Shown here in pieces: positions 8,730 to 20,159 of a stretch of DNA of 64,000 nucleotides. Made by a program: the position numbers and the translations under genes. Source of the stretch: Bacillota bacterium (GTDB taxonomy: Bacteria > Bacillota > Clostridia > Lachnospirales > Lachnospiraceae). The notes under the pieces were generated by a model that was not told the DNA's origin, searched no databases, and was given only the letters and a program-made list of their open reading frames with translations. The first letter of the stretch is position 1. Every line of letters begins with the position of its first letter. Location: positions 62,001 to 126,000 of the forward strand of contig JAEWJZ010000009.1 of NCBI GenBank assembly GCA_023386315.1. The letters are read 5' to 3'.

Positions 8730-9399
8730 TAAGAAAATCAAGATTTGCGGCCTCACACGAAAAGAGGATGTGCTTGCTGTCAACTGCAATAAGCCGGATT
8801 ACATCGGGTTTGTTTTTGCCCCGGGAAAGCGGCAGCTTAATTTCAGGCAGGCTGAGCTTTTAAGAAACGACCTTCTTCCTGAAATACCGGCTGTCGGAGT
8901 CTTCGTAAACAGCCCTGCAGACGAGATCATTTCCCTGGTAAAAAGTAATGTAATTCAAATGATTCAGCTTCATGGGGAGGAACGCGAGACGGATATTCTG
9001 GAACTGAAAAACAGATTAGACCGGCCGGTCCCCATCATGAAAGCAATCCGTGTCCGGTCCGCGGCTGATATTTCAGAAGCGGAAAAGCTTTCTGCAGACT
9101 ACCTTCTTCTGGACTCCTATGTCAAAGGAATTCAGGGCGGCAGCGGAACATGTTTTGACTGGGCCATGATTCCGGCGATTAAAAAACCCTGGTTTCTGGC
9201 AGGGGGCATCGGCATGGAAAACATAGAGGAAGCTCTTAAAACAAAAGCATTCTGCCTGGATGTCAGCAGTCTGGCTGAAACAAACGGCAGAAAAGACCCG
9301 GAAAAAATAAAAAAAATCATACAAACAGTAAGGAGTGGAAAATCATGTCAAAAGGAAGATTTGGACAGCACGGCGGACAATTTATCCCCGAAACGCTGA
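8716..9399 (+). CDS. trpF: Phosphoribosylanthranilate isomerase
   Basis: Isomerises PRA to CdRP. The 227-residue TIM barrel begins with [13 protein letters not shown], where the Cys is the catalytic base of the family, and contains [11 protein letters not shown] and LAGGI. The start is ATG 8716 or the next codon at 8719; both lie inside the 3' end of trpC. The last 18 or so codons run past the usual end of the family (after KKIIQTVRS) and overlap the beginning of trpB by 55 bp, giving a low-complexity polar tail ending LSPKR. Overlap this long is unusual in the operon. Confidence 0.93.
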   Translation: MMNFNKKIKICGLTRKEDVLAVNCNKPDYIGFVFAPGKRQLNFRQAELLRNDLLPEIPAVGVFVNSPADEIISLVKSNVIQMIQLHGEERETDILELKNRLDRPVPIMKAIRVRSAADISEAEKLSADYLLLDSYVKGIQGGSGTCFDWAMIPAIKKPWFLAGGIGMENIEEALKTKAFCLDVSSLAETNGRKDPEKIKKIIQTVRSGKSCQKEDLDSTADNLSPKR

Positions 9400-10529
9400 T
9401 GAATGCAGTGACGGAACTGGAGAAAGCCTACAATGCCTGTATGCAGGATGAAGAATTTCTGGCAGAGTTAAAGACACTGCATGAAACCTACACAGGAAGA
9501 CCTTCTCTGCTTTACTACGCAGAGAAAATGACAGAGGATCTTGGCGGTGCAAAGATTTATTTAAAACGGGAAGATTTAAACCACACCGGATCCCACAAAA
9601 TCAACAATGCGCTTGGCCAGGTTCTTCTTGCAAAAAAAATGGGAAAAACCCGTGTCATCGCAGAAACCGGTGCAGGACAGCACGGAGTGGCTACTGCTAC
9701 TGCCGCGGCCTTAATGGGGATGGAATGTGAAATCTTCATGGGAAAAGAGGATACGGACCGCCAGGCATTAAATGTATTCCGTATGGAGCTTCTGGGTGCA
9801 AAGGTTCATCCGGTTACCAGCGGTACGCAGACCTTAAAAGATGCGGTAAATGAAACTCTCCGGGAATGGACCAACCGGGTGGAGGACACCCACTATGTCC
9901 TGGGTTCCGTCATGGGACCACACCCATTTCCCACCATTGTGCGGGACTTCCAGAGCATCATCGGAAAGGAAGTCAGGGAGCAGATCTTAAAAGCAGAAGG
10001 AAAGCTTCCCGACATGCTGATCGCCTGTGTGGGCGGAGGAAGCAATGCCATGGGCCTGTTTTATGATTTTATTGGTGATACCTCTGTTAAGCTGGTGGGC
10101 TGTGAGGCTGCAGGACACGGCATTGATACAGATAAAAATGCTGCCACCATCTCCACCGGAACCGTGGGAATCTTCCATGGTATGAAATCCTACTTCTGCC
10201 AGGATGAATACGGACAGATCGCTCCGGTTTACTCCATCTCAGCAGGACTTGACTATCCGGGAATCGGACCGGAGCACGCTGCACTGTTTGATACCGGAAG
10301 AGCAGATTATGTTCCTGTTACCGACAACGAGGCGGTAGATGCATTTGAATATTTATCCCGGAAGGAAGGAATCATACCAGCCATTGAAAGCGCCCATGCC
10401 GTGGCTTATGCCAGAAAAGTTGCACCTTCCATGGGAAAGGACCAGGTTATCGTCATTAACTTATCCGGCCGAGGAGACAAGGATGTGGCCGCAATTGCAC
10501 GTTACAAGGGGGTAGAAATCTATGAGTAG
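9345..10529 (+). CDS. trpB: Tryptophan synthase beta chain
   Basis: Condenses indole and serine to tryptophan with PLP. The 394-residue fold type II enzyme has the PLP lysine in [24 protein letters not shown] and the phosphate-binding GGGSNAMG. The ribosome site GGAGTGG lies inside trpF, 9 nt before ATG 9345. It forms the alpha2-beta2 complex with TrpA, whose gene overlaps it by 8 bp. Confidence 0.98.
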   Translation: MSKGRFGQHGGQFIPETLMNAVTELEKAYNACMQDEEFLAELKTLHETYTGRPSLLYYAEKMTEDLGGAKIYLKREDLNHTGSHKINNALGQVLLAKKMGKTRVIAETGAGQHGVATATAAALMGMECEIFMGKEDTDRQALNVFRMELLGAKVHPVTSGTQTLKDAVNETLREWTNRVEDTHYVLGSVMGPHPFPTIVRDFQSIIGKEVREQILKAEGKLPDMLIACVGGGSNAMGLFYDFIGDTSVKLVGCEAAGHGIDTDKNAATISTGTVGIFHGMKSYFCQDEYGQIAPVYSISAGLDYPGIGPEHAALFDTGRADYVPVTDNEAVDAFEYLSRKEGIIPAIESAHAVAYARKVAPSMGKDQVIVINLSGRGDKDVAAIARYKGVEIYE

Positions 10530-11295
10530 AATCAGTGAAGCATTTGCAAAAGGGAAAGCATTTATCCCGTTTATTACAGCCGGTGACCCGGACCTTGCAA
10601 TTACAGAGCAGCTGGTTCCTGCCATGGCTAAGGCAGGTGCCGATATCATAGAACTGGGAATTCCTTTTTCTGATCCGGTTGCAGAAGGAATCGTAATCCA
10701 GGAAGCTGACCAGCGTGCCCTTGCTTCGGGTACTACCACAGATAAAATTTTCGAAACTGTCACCCGCATTCGGCAAAAAACAAATGTACCCCTGGCATTT
10801 ATGACTTACATTAATCCCATATTTGTATATGGAAGCGAGCGTTTCATTAAAAATGCGGCAGAATGCGGCATCGATGCTCTTATCGTGCCAGATATGCCTT
10901 TTGAAGAAAAGGATGAACTTCATCCCATCTGCCAAAAGTACGGGATTGACTTAATTTCCCTGATCGCTCCCACTTCTAAGGAACGGATTACAGCCATTGC
11001 TTCAGAAGCAGAAGGATTTGTTTACTGTGTTTCTTCCATGGGCGTAACAGGTGTGAGAAAGGAAATTACCTCTGACATCGGAGATATGGTTTCTCTTGTA
11101 AAGAATTCCAAAGATATTCCCTGTGCCATAGGCTTTGGAATTTCCACACCGGAACAGGCGAAGGAATTAAGTAAATATGCAGATGGTATTATCGTGGGAA
11201 GCGCCATTGTGAAGCTGGCTGCCATGCATGGAAAAGACTGTGTGGAACCAATCTGCAGCTACATAAGAGAGATGAAATCTGCAATAACTGATTGA
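10522..11295 (+). CDS. trpA: Tryptophan synthase alpha chain
   Basis: Cleaves indole-3-glycerol phosphate to indole and glyceraldehyde 3-phosphate. It is a 257-residue TIM barrel. Glu44 in [11 protein letters not shown] matches the catalytic Glu49 of E. coli. The next catalytic position lies in [10 protein letters not shown], with Glu55 where E. coli has Asp60, and Ile57 where most homologues have Pro. The C-terminal phosphate site [10 protein letters not shown] and IIVGSAIVK is intact. It is the last gene of the operon; no clear terminator was seen before the next promoter. Confidence 0.96.
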   Translation: MSRISEAFAKGKAFIPFITAGDPDLAITEQLVPAMAKAGADIIELGIPFSDPVAEGIVIQEADQRALASGTTTDKIFETVTRIRQKTNVPLAFMTYINPIFVYGSERFIKNAAECGIDALIVPDMPFEEKDELHPICQKYGIDLISLIAPTSKERITAIASEAEGFVYCVSSMGVTGVRKEITSDIGDMVSLVKNSKDIPCAIGFGISTPEQAKELSKYADGIIVGSAIVKLAAMHGKDCVEPICSYIREMKSAITD

Positions 11296-11324
11296 CCCTC
11301 CCACTTTGATTAATGAAATTCCAC

Positions 11325-11353
11325 TTGACATCCATTTAGACCGGTGCTACACT
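11325..11353 (+). promoter_or_regulatory. Promoter of the thiC-thiW operon
   Basis: TTGACA (11325-11330) and TACACT (11348-11353) are separated by 17 nt, 18 bp before the TPP riboswitch. Confidence 0.8.
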
Positions 11354-11370
11354 AGTGCCACAAGAGGGAG

Positions 11371-11454
11371 CTCGTATGCGGGCTGAGAGGAAGTTATCAA
11401 ACTTCGACCTTTATAACCTGATTTGGGTAATGCCAACGTAGGGATTTATACGAG
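11371..11454 (+). promoter_or_regulatory. TPP riboswitch (THI box)
   Basis: It contains the hallmark GGGCTGAGAGG and the 3' block GGTAATGCCAACGTAGGGA. Closing helix P1 is formed by CTCGTAT (11371-11377) and ATACGAG (11448-11454). Binding of thiamine pyrophosphate would shut off thiC through the terminator at 11471-11503. Confidence 0.96.
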
Positions 11455-11470
11455 ACGGATGTAGTTATCT

Positions 11471-11503
11471 GGGCCTGTACCTGTTGGTATGGGCTCTTTT
11501 TTT
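11471..11503 (+). terminator. Riboswitch expression-platform terminator
   Basis: GGGCCTGTACC (11471-11481) pairs with GGTATGGGCTC (11486-11496) with three G-U pairs and a TGTT loop. Seven T residues follow. Confidence 0.85.
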
Positions 11504-11547
11504 GTCCAGAGCCGTAAATCCCTCCAAATAATGAAGGAGGACTACAT

Positions 11548-12855
11548 ATGAATTACACCACACAGATGAATGCCGCAAGAAAAGGCATTCTGACGCGGGA
11601 AATGGAAATCACAGCGAAAAAAGAAGGGATTAAACCGGAGGAGCTTATCAAGCTGATTGCACAAGGTAAGGCAGTTATCCCTGCCAACAAACACCATACC
11701 TGCTTAGAGCCAAATGCCATCGGTTCCATGCTGAAAACAAAAATTAATGTAAATCTTGGAACTTCCAGAGACTTAAATGACATGGATCTGGAATTAAAAA
11801 AGGTAGCGGATGCGGTTTCACTGGGAGCGGAATCCATCATGGATTTAAGTTCCTTTGGAGATACAAGAAAATTCAGGAAACGGCTGACAGGAGAATGCCC
11901 TGCCATGATTGGAACGGTGCCCATTTACGATGCCGTTGTTTATTATCATAAACCTCTTAAAGAGATAACTTCTGAAGAATGGATTCAGATTGTGGAAATG
12001 CATGCCCTTGACGGAGTGGATTTCATGACTATTCACGTAGGCATCAACAAGCAGACAGCACACCGTTTCAAAGAGGCAAAACGCCTGACTAATATCGTAT
12101 CCAGAGGCGGTTCCATCATCTTTGCCTGGATGGAGATGACTGGAAATGAAAATCCATTCTTTGAGCATTATGACCGTATTCTGGAAATCTGCCGGGAACA
12201 TGATGTGACATTAAGCCTTGGAGATGCCTGCCGACCTGGCTGTATTGCGGATGCCTCTGATATTTCCCAGATTGAAGAGCTGGTTACCCTTGGGGAACTG
12301 ACCCGCCGTGCGTGGGAAAAGGATGTACAGGTAATTATTGAAGGACCAGGACATATGCCCCTGGACCAGATCGCCGCCAATATGAAAATCCAGCAGACTA
12401 TCTGCAAGGGTGCACCTTTTTATGTACTGGGGCCTCTCGTCACTGATATTGCTCCCGGATATGATCACATTACCGCAGCCATCGGAGGGGCCATAGCTGC
12501 TGCTGCCGGAGCTTCTTTCCTCTGCTACGTGACCCCTGCAGAACATTTAAGGCTTCCTGATGCAGATGATGTGAAGGAAGGCATTATCTCTGCCCGGATT
12601 GCCGCCCATGCTGCTGATCTGGCAAAAGGCATCAAGGGTGCAAAAGAATGGGATTACCAGATGAGTGACGCAAGAAAACGGCTGGACTGGGAAGCTATGT
12701 TTGATCTGGCCATTGATCCGGAAAAAGCAAGAAGGTATCGTGCATCTTCCAAACCGGAAAAAGAAGATACCTGTTCCATGTGCGGTAATTTCTGCGCAAT
12801 GAAAAATATGAACCGGATTTTAGACGGAGAGATTGTCAACATCTATGATGAATGA
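11548..12855 (+). CDS. thiC: Phosphomethylpyrimidine synthase
   Basis: A radical-SAM enzyme that rearranges aminoimidazole ribotide to HMP phosphate, the pyrimidine half of thiamine. It has 435 residues, the short form lacking the N-terminal extension of the E. coli type. Recognisable stretches are [34 protein letters not shown] and [17 protein letters not shown]. The C-terminal cluster-binding motif reads CSMCGNFC, spacing C-x2-C-x3-C as translated. AAGGAGG precedes the ATG by 8 nt. It is controlled by the TPP riboswitch. Confidence 0.97.
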   Translation: MNYTTQMNAARKGILTREMEITAKKEGIKPEELIKLIAQGKAVIPANKHHTCLEPNAIGSMLKTKINVNLGTSRDLNDMDLELKKVADAVSLGAESIMDLSSFGDTRKFRKRLTGECPAMIGTVPIYDAVVYYHKPLKEITSEEWIQIVEMHALDGVDFMTIHVGINKQTAHRFKEAKRLTNIVSRGGSIIFAWMEMTGNENPFFEHYDRILEICREHDVTLSLGDACRPGCIADASDISQIEELVTLGELTRRAWEKDVQVIIEGPGHMPLDQIAANMKIQQTICKGAPFYVLGPLVTDIAPGYDHITAAIGGAIAAAAGASFLCYVTPAEHLRLPDADDVKEGIISARIAAHAADLAKGIKGAKEWDYQMSDARKRLDWEAMFDLAIDPEKARRYRASSKPEKEDTCSMCGNFCAMKNMNRILDGEIVNIYDE

Positions 12856-12880
12856 TATTGACTTAAAAGGAGAAAAAATC

Positions 12881-13432
12881 ATGAATTCGAAAACAAATTT
12901 AAATAAAGCTGCTGTCACTCCGGCCTCTGCAGGAGTTACCATAAAAAAATTGGCGGCTGGCGGAATGCTGATAGCACTCACCGTTTCACTCTCCAGCTTT
13001 TCCATTCCCATCGGAGCCTCTAAATGTTTTCCGATTCAGCACTTGGTAAATGTACTGGCAGGGGTATTTTTAGGTCCTGCTTACGGAGTTGCCATGGCAT
13101 TTGCCTCATCTCTCATCAGAAACTTATCCGGTACCGGAACGCTTCTGGCTTTCCCCGGCAGCATGGTGGGGGCATATCTCAGTGCGCTTCTGTTTAAAAA
13201 AACCGGAAAGCTTCTTTTGGCCTATGTGGGAGAAATTACAGGAACCGGGCTGATCGGCGCTCTTCTCAGCTATCCGGTTGCAGTGCTGATACTGGGAAAG
13301 GAAGTTGCAGTTTTCTTCTTTGTTGTTCCCTTTCTTATGAGCACAGTGTGCGGTACTCTGTTTGCCGCCTTTTTATTAGAAACGCTTCGCAGGCTGGGTC
13401 TGCTTTCCTATCTGCGCCAGCAGATTAACTGA
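12881..13432 (+). CDS. thiW: ECF transporter S component ThiW (thiazole/thiamine precursor uptake)
   Basis: A small membrane protein of 183 residues with about five hydrophobic segments. GASKCFPIQHLVNVLAGVFLG and the conserved FPGSMVGAYL are typical of ThiW, the substrate-binding subunit of an energy-coupling-factor transporter. The energising EcfAA'T module is not in the window. ATG 12881 has AAAGGAG 10 nt upstream; an ATG 16 codons earlier overlaps thiC and has no such site. The TPP riboswitch context supports a role in uptake of the hydroxyethylthiazole precursor, and this operon makes the other half (HMP). Confidence 0.9.
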   Translation: MNSKTNLNKAAVTPASAGVTIKKLAAGGMLIALTVSLSSFSIPIGASKCFPIQHLVNVLAGVFLGPAYGVAMAFASSLIRNLSGTGTLLAFPGSMVGAYLSALLFKKTGKLLLAYVGEITGTGLIGALLSYPVAVLILGKEVAVFFFVVPFLMSTVCGTLFAAFLLETLRRLGLLSYLRQQIN

Positions 13433-13442
13433 TGGTTTATGA

Positions 13443-13471
13443 TTGACAAAACGTGTATACTGCAATATGAT
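13443..13471 (+). promoter_or_regulatory. Strong promoter upstream of the methyltransferase leader
   Basis: TTGACA (13443-13448) and TATGAT (13466-13471) are separated by 17 nt. Transcription would give an untranslated leader of about 250 nt before the gene at 13728. Confidence 0.8.
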
Positions 13472-13477
13472 TAAAAG

Positions 13478-13727
13478 GTAAAAATAATAAAAAGAGGTGA
13501 AGAAATTCCGGTGTATCAGATGTTATAAATTCGCAGACATGGATATAGCTGGAAAAGAGTAAAAAAATCAATGGAACAGACGAAAATTAAAAGCTGAATT
13601 GTCAGCCTTATTTTTGTGCCTGCTTTTTGATTTTATTTACTCTCAGTCTTTTCTTTATCGATTTAAGAACAGCCGCGGAGTAATGTCCGCGGCTATTATT
13701 TTACCAATTTATCAGGAGGCGCTCATT
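13478..13727 (+). promoter_or_regulatory. Unassigned leader RNA ahead of the methyltransferase
   Basis: A stretch of about 250 nt between a strong promoter and the gene has no convincing ORF. An AGAGGTGA at about 13492 is followed by a five-codon frame (GTG to TAA). A weak GCTGA/TCAGC hairpin with a T-rich tail lies near 13593-13615, and a terminator-like hairpin is at 13671-13702. The order promoter, structured leader, terminator, gene suggests attenuation, but no known riboswitch consensus was recognised. Confidence 0.45.
13671..13702 (+). terminator. Terminator-like hairpin before the methyltransferase
   Basis: AGCCGCGGA (13671-13679) pairs perfectly with TCCGCGGCT (13686-13694) around a 6-nt loop. 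ATTATTTT follows. It lies 26 bp before the gene start. Confidence 0.65.
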
Positions 13728-14558
13728 ATGCTGTATGAAATCAAAGATTTATTAAAACATCCTGAATTATATCAGGAAACCAGTATTCCTTTTTGGGATG
13801 ATGAATACATTTCCAAACAAATGCTGAAAGCCCATCTTGATCCGGAATTTGACGGTGCCAGCCGAAAGATGGATTTTATCCGGAAATCAGCGGAATGGAT
13901 TGCCAAAATGGTTCCGCCCAAAGACTATCCCCAGCTGCTGGATTTAGGGTGCGGGCCCGGAATCTATGGGGAATTCTTTTCAAAATCCGGATTTCAGGTA
14001 ACCGGAGTGGATTTTTCCTCACGTTCCATTGATTATGCAAAAAAATCAGCTGCTGAAAAAAAGTTAAACATCGATTATTCCTGTCAGAACTATCTTTCCC
14101 TTGAATTAAACTGTACGTTTGATTTTGCAGTAATGATTTACTGTGATTACGGTGCTCTTTCTCCTGAGAAAAGAAAAATCGTTTTAAAACAGGTTTATGA
14201 CCGTTTAAAACCAGGAGGTAAATTTTTGTTTGATGCTTTTTCCTTAAATGAATTCGATAGTTTCCAGGAAAAACAGATATGGGATATTCATGAAAGCAAC
14301 GGTTTCTGGCGGGAGGATGAATATGCTGAATTGAAAAGATGCTGTAAGTATCCTGAAAATGTAACCCTGGATCAATACGTCATTATTTCAAAAACAGGAG
14401 CTTCTGTTTACTATCTCTGGAATACCTGTTATACAGAAGAGACTCTGATAAAAGAGGTGGAAGCATCTGGCTTTAAAGTCTGTGGTACATATGCAGACGT
14501 GTCTGGGACTCCATGGAAAAAGGAAAGCCCGACAATTGCGGTAATTTTAGAGAAATAG
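13728..14558 (+). CDS. Class I SAM-dependent methyltransferase
   Basis: A 276-residue protein with a central Rossmann fold. Motif I is LLDLGCGPGIYGEFF near residue 70, followed by VTGVDFSSRSIDYAKK and a motif-IV-like FDFAVMIYCDYGALSP. The substrate is unknown. The ATG at 13728 has CAGGAGG 8 nt upstream; the open frame extends 43 codons further upstream through the leader but without a ribosome site. It has its own promoter and a structured leader, and ends against lacZ at a shared convergent terminator. Confidence 0.85.
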   Translation: MLYEIKDLLKHPELYQETSIPFWDDEYISKQMLKAHLDPEFDGASRKMDFIRKSAEWIAKMVPPKDYPQLLDLGCGPGIYGEFFSKSGFQVTGVDFSSRSIDYAKKSAAEKKLNIDYSCQNYLSLELNCTFDFAVMIYCDYGALSPEKRKIVLKQVYDRLKPGGKFLFDAFSLNEFDSFQEKQIWDIHESNGFWREDEYAELKRCCKYPENVTLDQYVIISKTGASVYYLWNTCYTEETLIKEVEASGFKVCGTYADVSGTPWKKESPTIAVILEK

Positions 14559-14562
14559 TATA

Positions 14563-14588
14563 AGGGGAGGTGCTTATGCATCTCCCCT
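14563..14588. terminator. Convergent hairpin between methyltransferase and lacZ
   Basis: AGGGGAGGTGC (14563-14573) pairs with GCATCTCCCCT (14578-14588) around TTAT. T-rich sequence lies on both sides, so it can serve both genes. Confidence 0.7.
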
Positions 14589-14614
14589 GTCTTCCATATT
14601 TTGGTATTTCAAAT

Positions 14615-17704
<3,090 letters not shown>

Positions 17705-17756
17705 TTATCTCTTATTATAAAAGGACAGAGTCAAAAAACCATATCTTTGATTAGAC

Positions 17757-17772
17757 AAAACATGCACAAAAT
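17757..17772 (+). repeat. 16-bp direct repeat, left copy (att-like)
   Basis: AAAACATGCACAAAAT here is identical to 20109-20124, which is the end of an integrase remnant. Three of the next four bases also agree. It may be the left attachment site of an old integrated element, or chance in AT-rich DNA. Confidence 0.4.
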
Positions 17773-17937
17773 GATACCGCTGATTTTATTTTTTCCTGTA
17801 AAGCGGTAGCTTTTGGCTTAAAACTGAGGTTTCGAGACTTTTAGAATTATCAGCTTTTACCACTTAAATGTAGTCAAAAACATGCTTCATAAAGTCAAAA
17901 TGCAGTCTGAAAATGATATAATCTTTTATAATAGTAC

Positions 17938-17965
17938 GGCGGGCCCGGAATACCGGATACCCGCC
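17938..17965. terminator. Hairpin after the LamG/Big2 gene
   Basis: GGCGGG (17938-17943) pairs with CCCGCC (17960-17965), with an inner CCGG/CCGG pair. It lies 10 bp beyond the stop of the minus-strand gene. The T run on that strand is poor, so efficiency is uncertain. Confidence 0.5.
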
Positions 17966-17975
17966 TTTAATCAAA

Positions 17976-19478
17976 TTATTCTCTTACTCTTACATAAACA
18001 CGGCCAATGATATTTCCATTTGCGTCTTTCGCACTAATTAAAACCAATCCTTTACTCAGTGCTGTGACTTTTCCTTTGCTGGTAACATTTGCTATTGATG
18101 AATCCATAGGAGCCCATGTGATATTAGCTGTGTTAGTAAAATCATCTGCTGTTAATCTCGCTGTCTCTCCAATTTTTAAATCAATTGCTAGTCTATAATC
18201 GTCTGCATTCTCTACAACTAGTACGTTTATGTAGTCTGTATAGGAACCGTCTACACTTTTAACTGTTATAACCGTATTACCAGGAGCCAGAGCTGTCACT
18301 ATACCCTTTTCATTTACTGTTGCAACCGTTGGATCTGAAGAAGACCAGGACATTTGTGCATTAACATTTAAGTCATCATCTACGCTTAAACGGAGTGCTT
18401 CAGATACCTCTAATACCACTTTTAATTTCAAGTCGGTTGTGGGAGGTGTCTGTGATGGCTCTGGAATTGCTGAAGCTTCATTAGAGTTACCACTTTCCCT
18501 ACCATCGACGATTGCAGTTACAATATAATAGTATGCAGTTCCATTTGTGACATCCGTGTCTGTAAAAGAAGTACCTGTTATATCATTGGCAATAGCTGTG
18601 TATGGTCCTCCAGCTGTCGTAGAACGTTTAACGGTATAACTTGTAGCTTTATCTACTGCGTCCCAGGTTAAATCTATTTTAGAATTGCCTGCTATTGCCT
18701 TTAGGTTTGGTGAAGTAACTGGAGTTGTTTCTGGAGTTATTGCTACATCATAAATTTTAACATCATCTAAATCTCCAAATAATAAATCTTTTAAACCTGT
18801 CCTATATGAACAGCCTCCAATTAAAGAATTTGAGGGAATCTTATCATATGAATATAACGCTGTTGTCTGAACAACTGGAGTCGCCATATCATCTATATAC
18901 AATTTAACAGAATTAGTTTTTTGAGTCCCATCCCAAGTAAATAATACATCATGCCATTGTCCATCACATATACTCTGAGGTGAATGCATTTCAAAAGTTT
19001 TATTAACATCACCTATATCTGAACTAACATAGATACTACCTGGGACTTCGTTATCTGTACGGCTTCCAACACCTAAATAAAATCCAAGCCCACTAGAGGC
19101 ACTAGTGCTATTTATGATTGGTTCAGATTTGTCAATAACGGTTGAAGCATCTTTCCTTATTTTAAACCTAATCGATTTTGCCCCCTCGGGAATTAATTTT
19201 TGATTAAAATAAATACCATCACCATTTATCTCAAAATGTTTTGCTTTCCCTTCTCCATCATAGCCAGTAACAAATTGAGCGTCATTATTATTTGTATAAT
19301 TACCATTCCGTGCTCCAGTTTTAACTGAATCATAAATAATACGGTTTTTATCATTATCAAAAGTATACTCATGTATAGGTGTAGCCTCATCAGCAAAGGC
19401 AGAAATCTGTCCTAAAAACAATACACAAAGCATAAAACAAATACTCGTTGCTATTCTTAGCAATGCTCTCTTACTCAT
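17976..19478 (-). CDS. Secreted LamG-like / fibronectin III / Big2-domain protein
   Basis: A 500-residue exported protein. A signal peptide (about 1-30, ending near SAFADEA) is followed by a concanavalin-like lectin (LamG) domain of about 200 residues. That domain contains the typical ICDGQWHDVLFTWDG and VKLYIDDM strands. One fibronectin type III domain follows (NLKAIAGNSKIDLTWDAV to AIPEP), then two bacterial Ig-like Big2 domains with ATVNEKGIVTALAPG and ANVTSKGKVTALSKG signatures. There is no catalytic domain, sortase motif or membrane anchor, so it is probably an extracellular carbohydrate- or surface-binding protein. GGAGGT lies 7 nt before the ATG at 19478. It stands in a region with integrase remnants. 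Confidence 0.85.
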   Translation of the reverse strand: MSKRALLRIATSICFMLCVLFLGQISAFADEATPIHEYTFDNDKNRIIYDSVKTGARNGNYTNNNDAQFVTGYDGEGKAKHFEINGDGIYFNQKLIPEGAKSIRFKIRKDASTVIDKSEPIINSTSASSGLGFYLGVGSRTDNEVPGSIYVSSDIGDVNKTFEMHSPQSICDGQWHDVLFTWDGTQKTNSVKLYIDDMATPVVQTTALYSYDKIPSNSLIGGCSYRTGLKDLLFGDLDDVKIYDVAITPETTPVTSPNLKAIAGNSKIDLTWDAVDKATSYTVKRSTTAGGPYTAIANDITGTSFTDTDVTNGTAYYYIVTAIVDGRESGNSNEASAIPEPSQTPPTTDLKLKVVLEVSEALRLSVDDDLNVNAQMSWSSSDPTVATVNEKGIVTALAPGNTVITVKSVDGSYTDYINVLVVENADDYRLAIDLKIGETARLTADDFTNTANITWAPMDSSIANVTSKGKVTALSKGLVLISAKDANGNIIGRVYVRVRE

Positions 19479-19528
19479 ACAATGTACCTCCAAAATTTAT
19501 CTTTTGTAATTATTGTTGTTGTTAAAAA

Positions 19529-19654
19529 CATTCTAAATCAATAAATAAAGTGCAGAAAAGAAAGCCATCTGAAAGAACAAATGACTTATAAATTTTTAAT
19601 ATAATCGATTATAGTTTTCTGGGATTTCAGCTTTTTCATTTATGATTTAGAATG
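19529..19654. repeat. Inverted-repeat pair 126 bp apart (MITE-like or large stem-loop)
   Basis: CATTCTAAATCA (19529-19540) and TGATTTAGAATG (19643-19654) are perfect 12-bp inverted repeats. The similarity continues inward imperfectly for about 10 bp (ATAAATAAAG against CTTTTTCATTTA). No ORF lies between. It could be a small non-autonomous element near the integrase remnant, or a regulatory stem. Confidence 0.45.
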
Positions 19655-19758
19655 CCTTCATCTTATCATCTTGTTTCAATTCGGACAATTGGTAACCTTA
19701 CCAAACAAATTTAGCACTATTTTACTAATCTCAAAACTCTCCAATATGCTACACCCCG

Positions 19759-19986
19759 TCATGATCTGACACATACAACCAAATCATGTCCTGATCTAGG
19801 CTCAAAGTAATAATCCTTTCCATCAATCACCTGCCAATTAGTGACTGCATATCTATCTTGATTGAAATAGTACTTATGGCCATCTATGATCTGCCAGTAG
19901 GATTTATAGTAAGAGTTTTTCGTATCCGGCATACCACCAGCCATCAAAAGATATAACCCCACATATATTTCGTCACACTTACGCAA
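19759..19986 (-). pseudogene. Remnant of a choline/glucan-type cell-wall-binding repeat protein
   Basis: A 75-codon minus-strand frame holds two tandem cell-wall-binding repeats, YWQIIDGHKYYFNQD and NWQVIDGKDYYFEP, the aromatic pattern of CW_binding domains. The first 20 residues and the last ten do not fit the family, there is no signal peptide, and no ribosome site was seen. The repeats occupy about 19785-19905; the rest overlaps the oppositely oriented integrase remnant. It is best read as a gene fragment. Confidence 0.6.
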
Positions 19987-20127
19987 GTGATCTAAATAAA
20001 GCAGGTGTTGATATTAAACAAGCCCAGTACCTCCTTGGTCACTCAGACATTCAGACCACGCTCGATACCTACACGCACTTTGGTTATGCAGATGTGGAAA
20101 TCGATAAGAAAACATGCACAAAATAAT
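19926..20127 (+). pseudogene. C-terminal fragment of a tyrosine recombinase (phage-type integrase)
   Basis: The plus-strand frame ending at TAA 20125-20127 reads ITPHIFRHTYASDLNKAG, then IKQAQYLLGHSDIQTTLDTY and THFGYADVEIDKK. This is the box II region of tyrosine recombinases: Arg in FRHTY, His in LLGHS and the nucleophile Tyr in LDTYTH. The frame is open back to about 19890 but has no start and lacks the N-terminal two thirds, including the first catalytic Arg. It is a truncated relic of a mobile element, and its last codons lie on the 16-bp direct repeat. Confidence 0.85.
20109..20124 (+). repeat. 16-bp direct repeat, right copy (att-like)
   Basis: AAAACATGCACAAAAT, identical to 17757-17772, lies at the 3' end of the integrase remnant, a common place for an attachment core. 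The two copies bracket 2.35 kb holding the LamG/Big2 gene and the relics. Confidence 0.4.
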
Positions 20128-20159
20128 AATCTTATTTTCATATGTGGAGGCTTATTCAT

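Noticed and set aside
17714-17742. Full sigma-A promoter for lacZ
   Set aside because: TATAAT is present but the -35 position reads ATGGTT, matching only two bases; a complete promoter could not be supported.
17773-17809. TACCGCT/AGCGGTA inverted repeat upstream of lacZ
   Set aside because: Only 7 bp with a long loop; could be chance and has no T run, so it is not listed as a terminator or operator.
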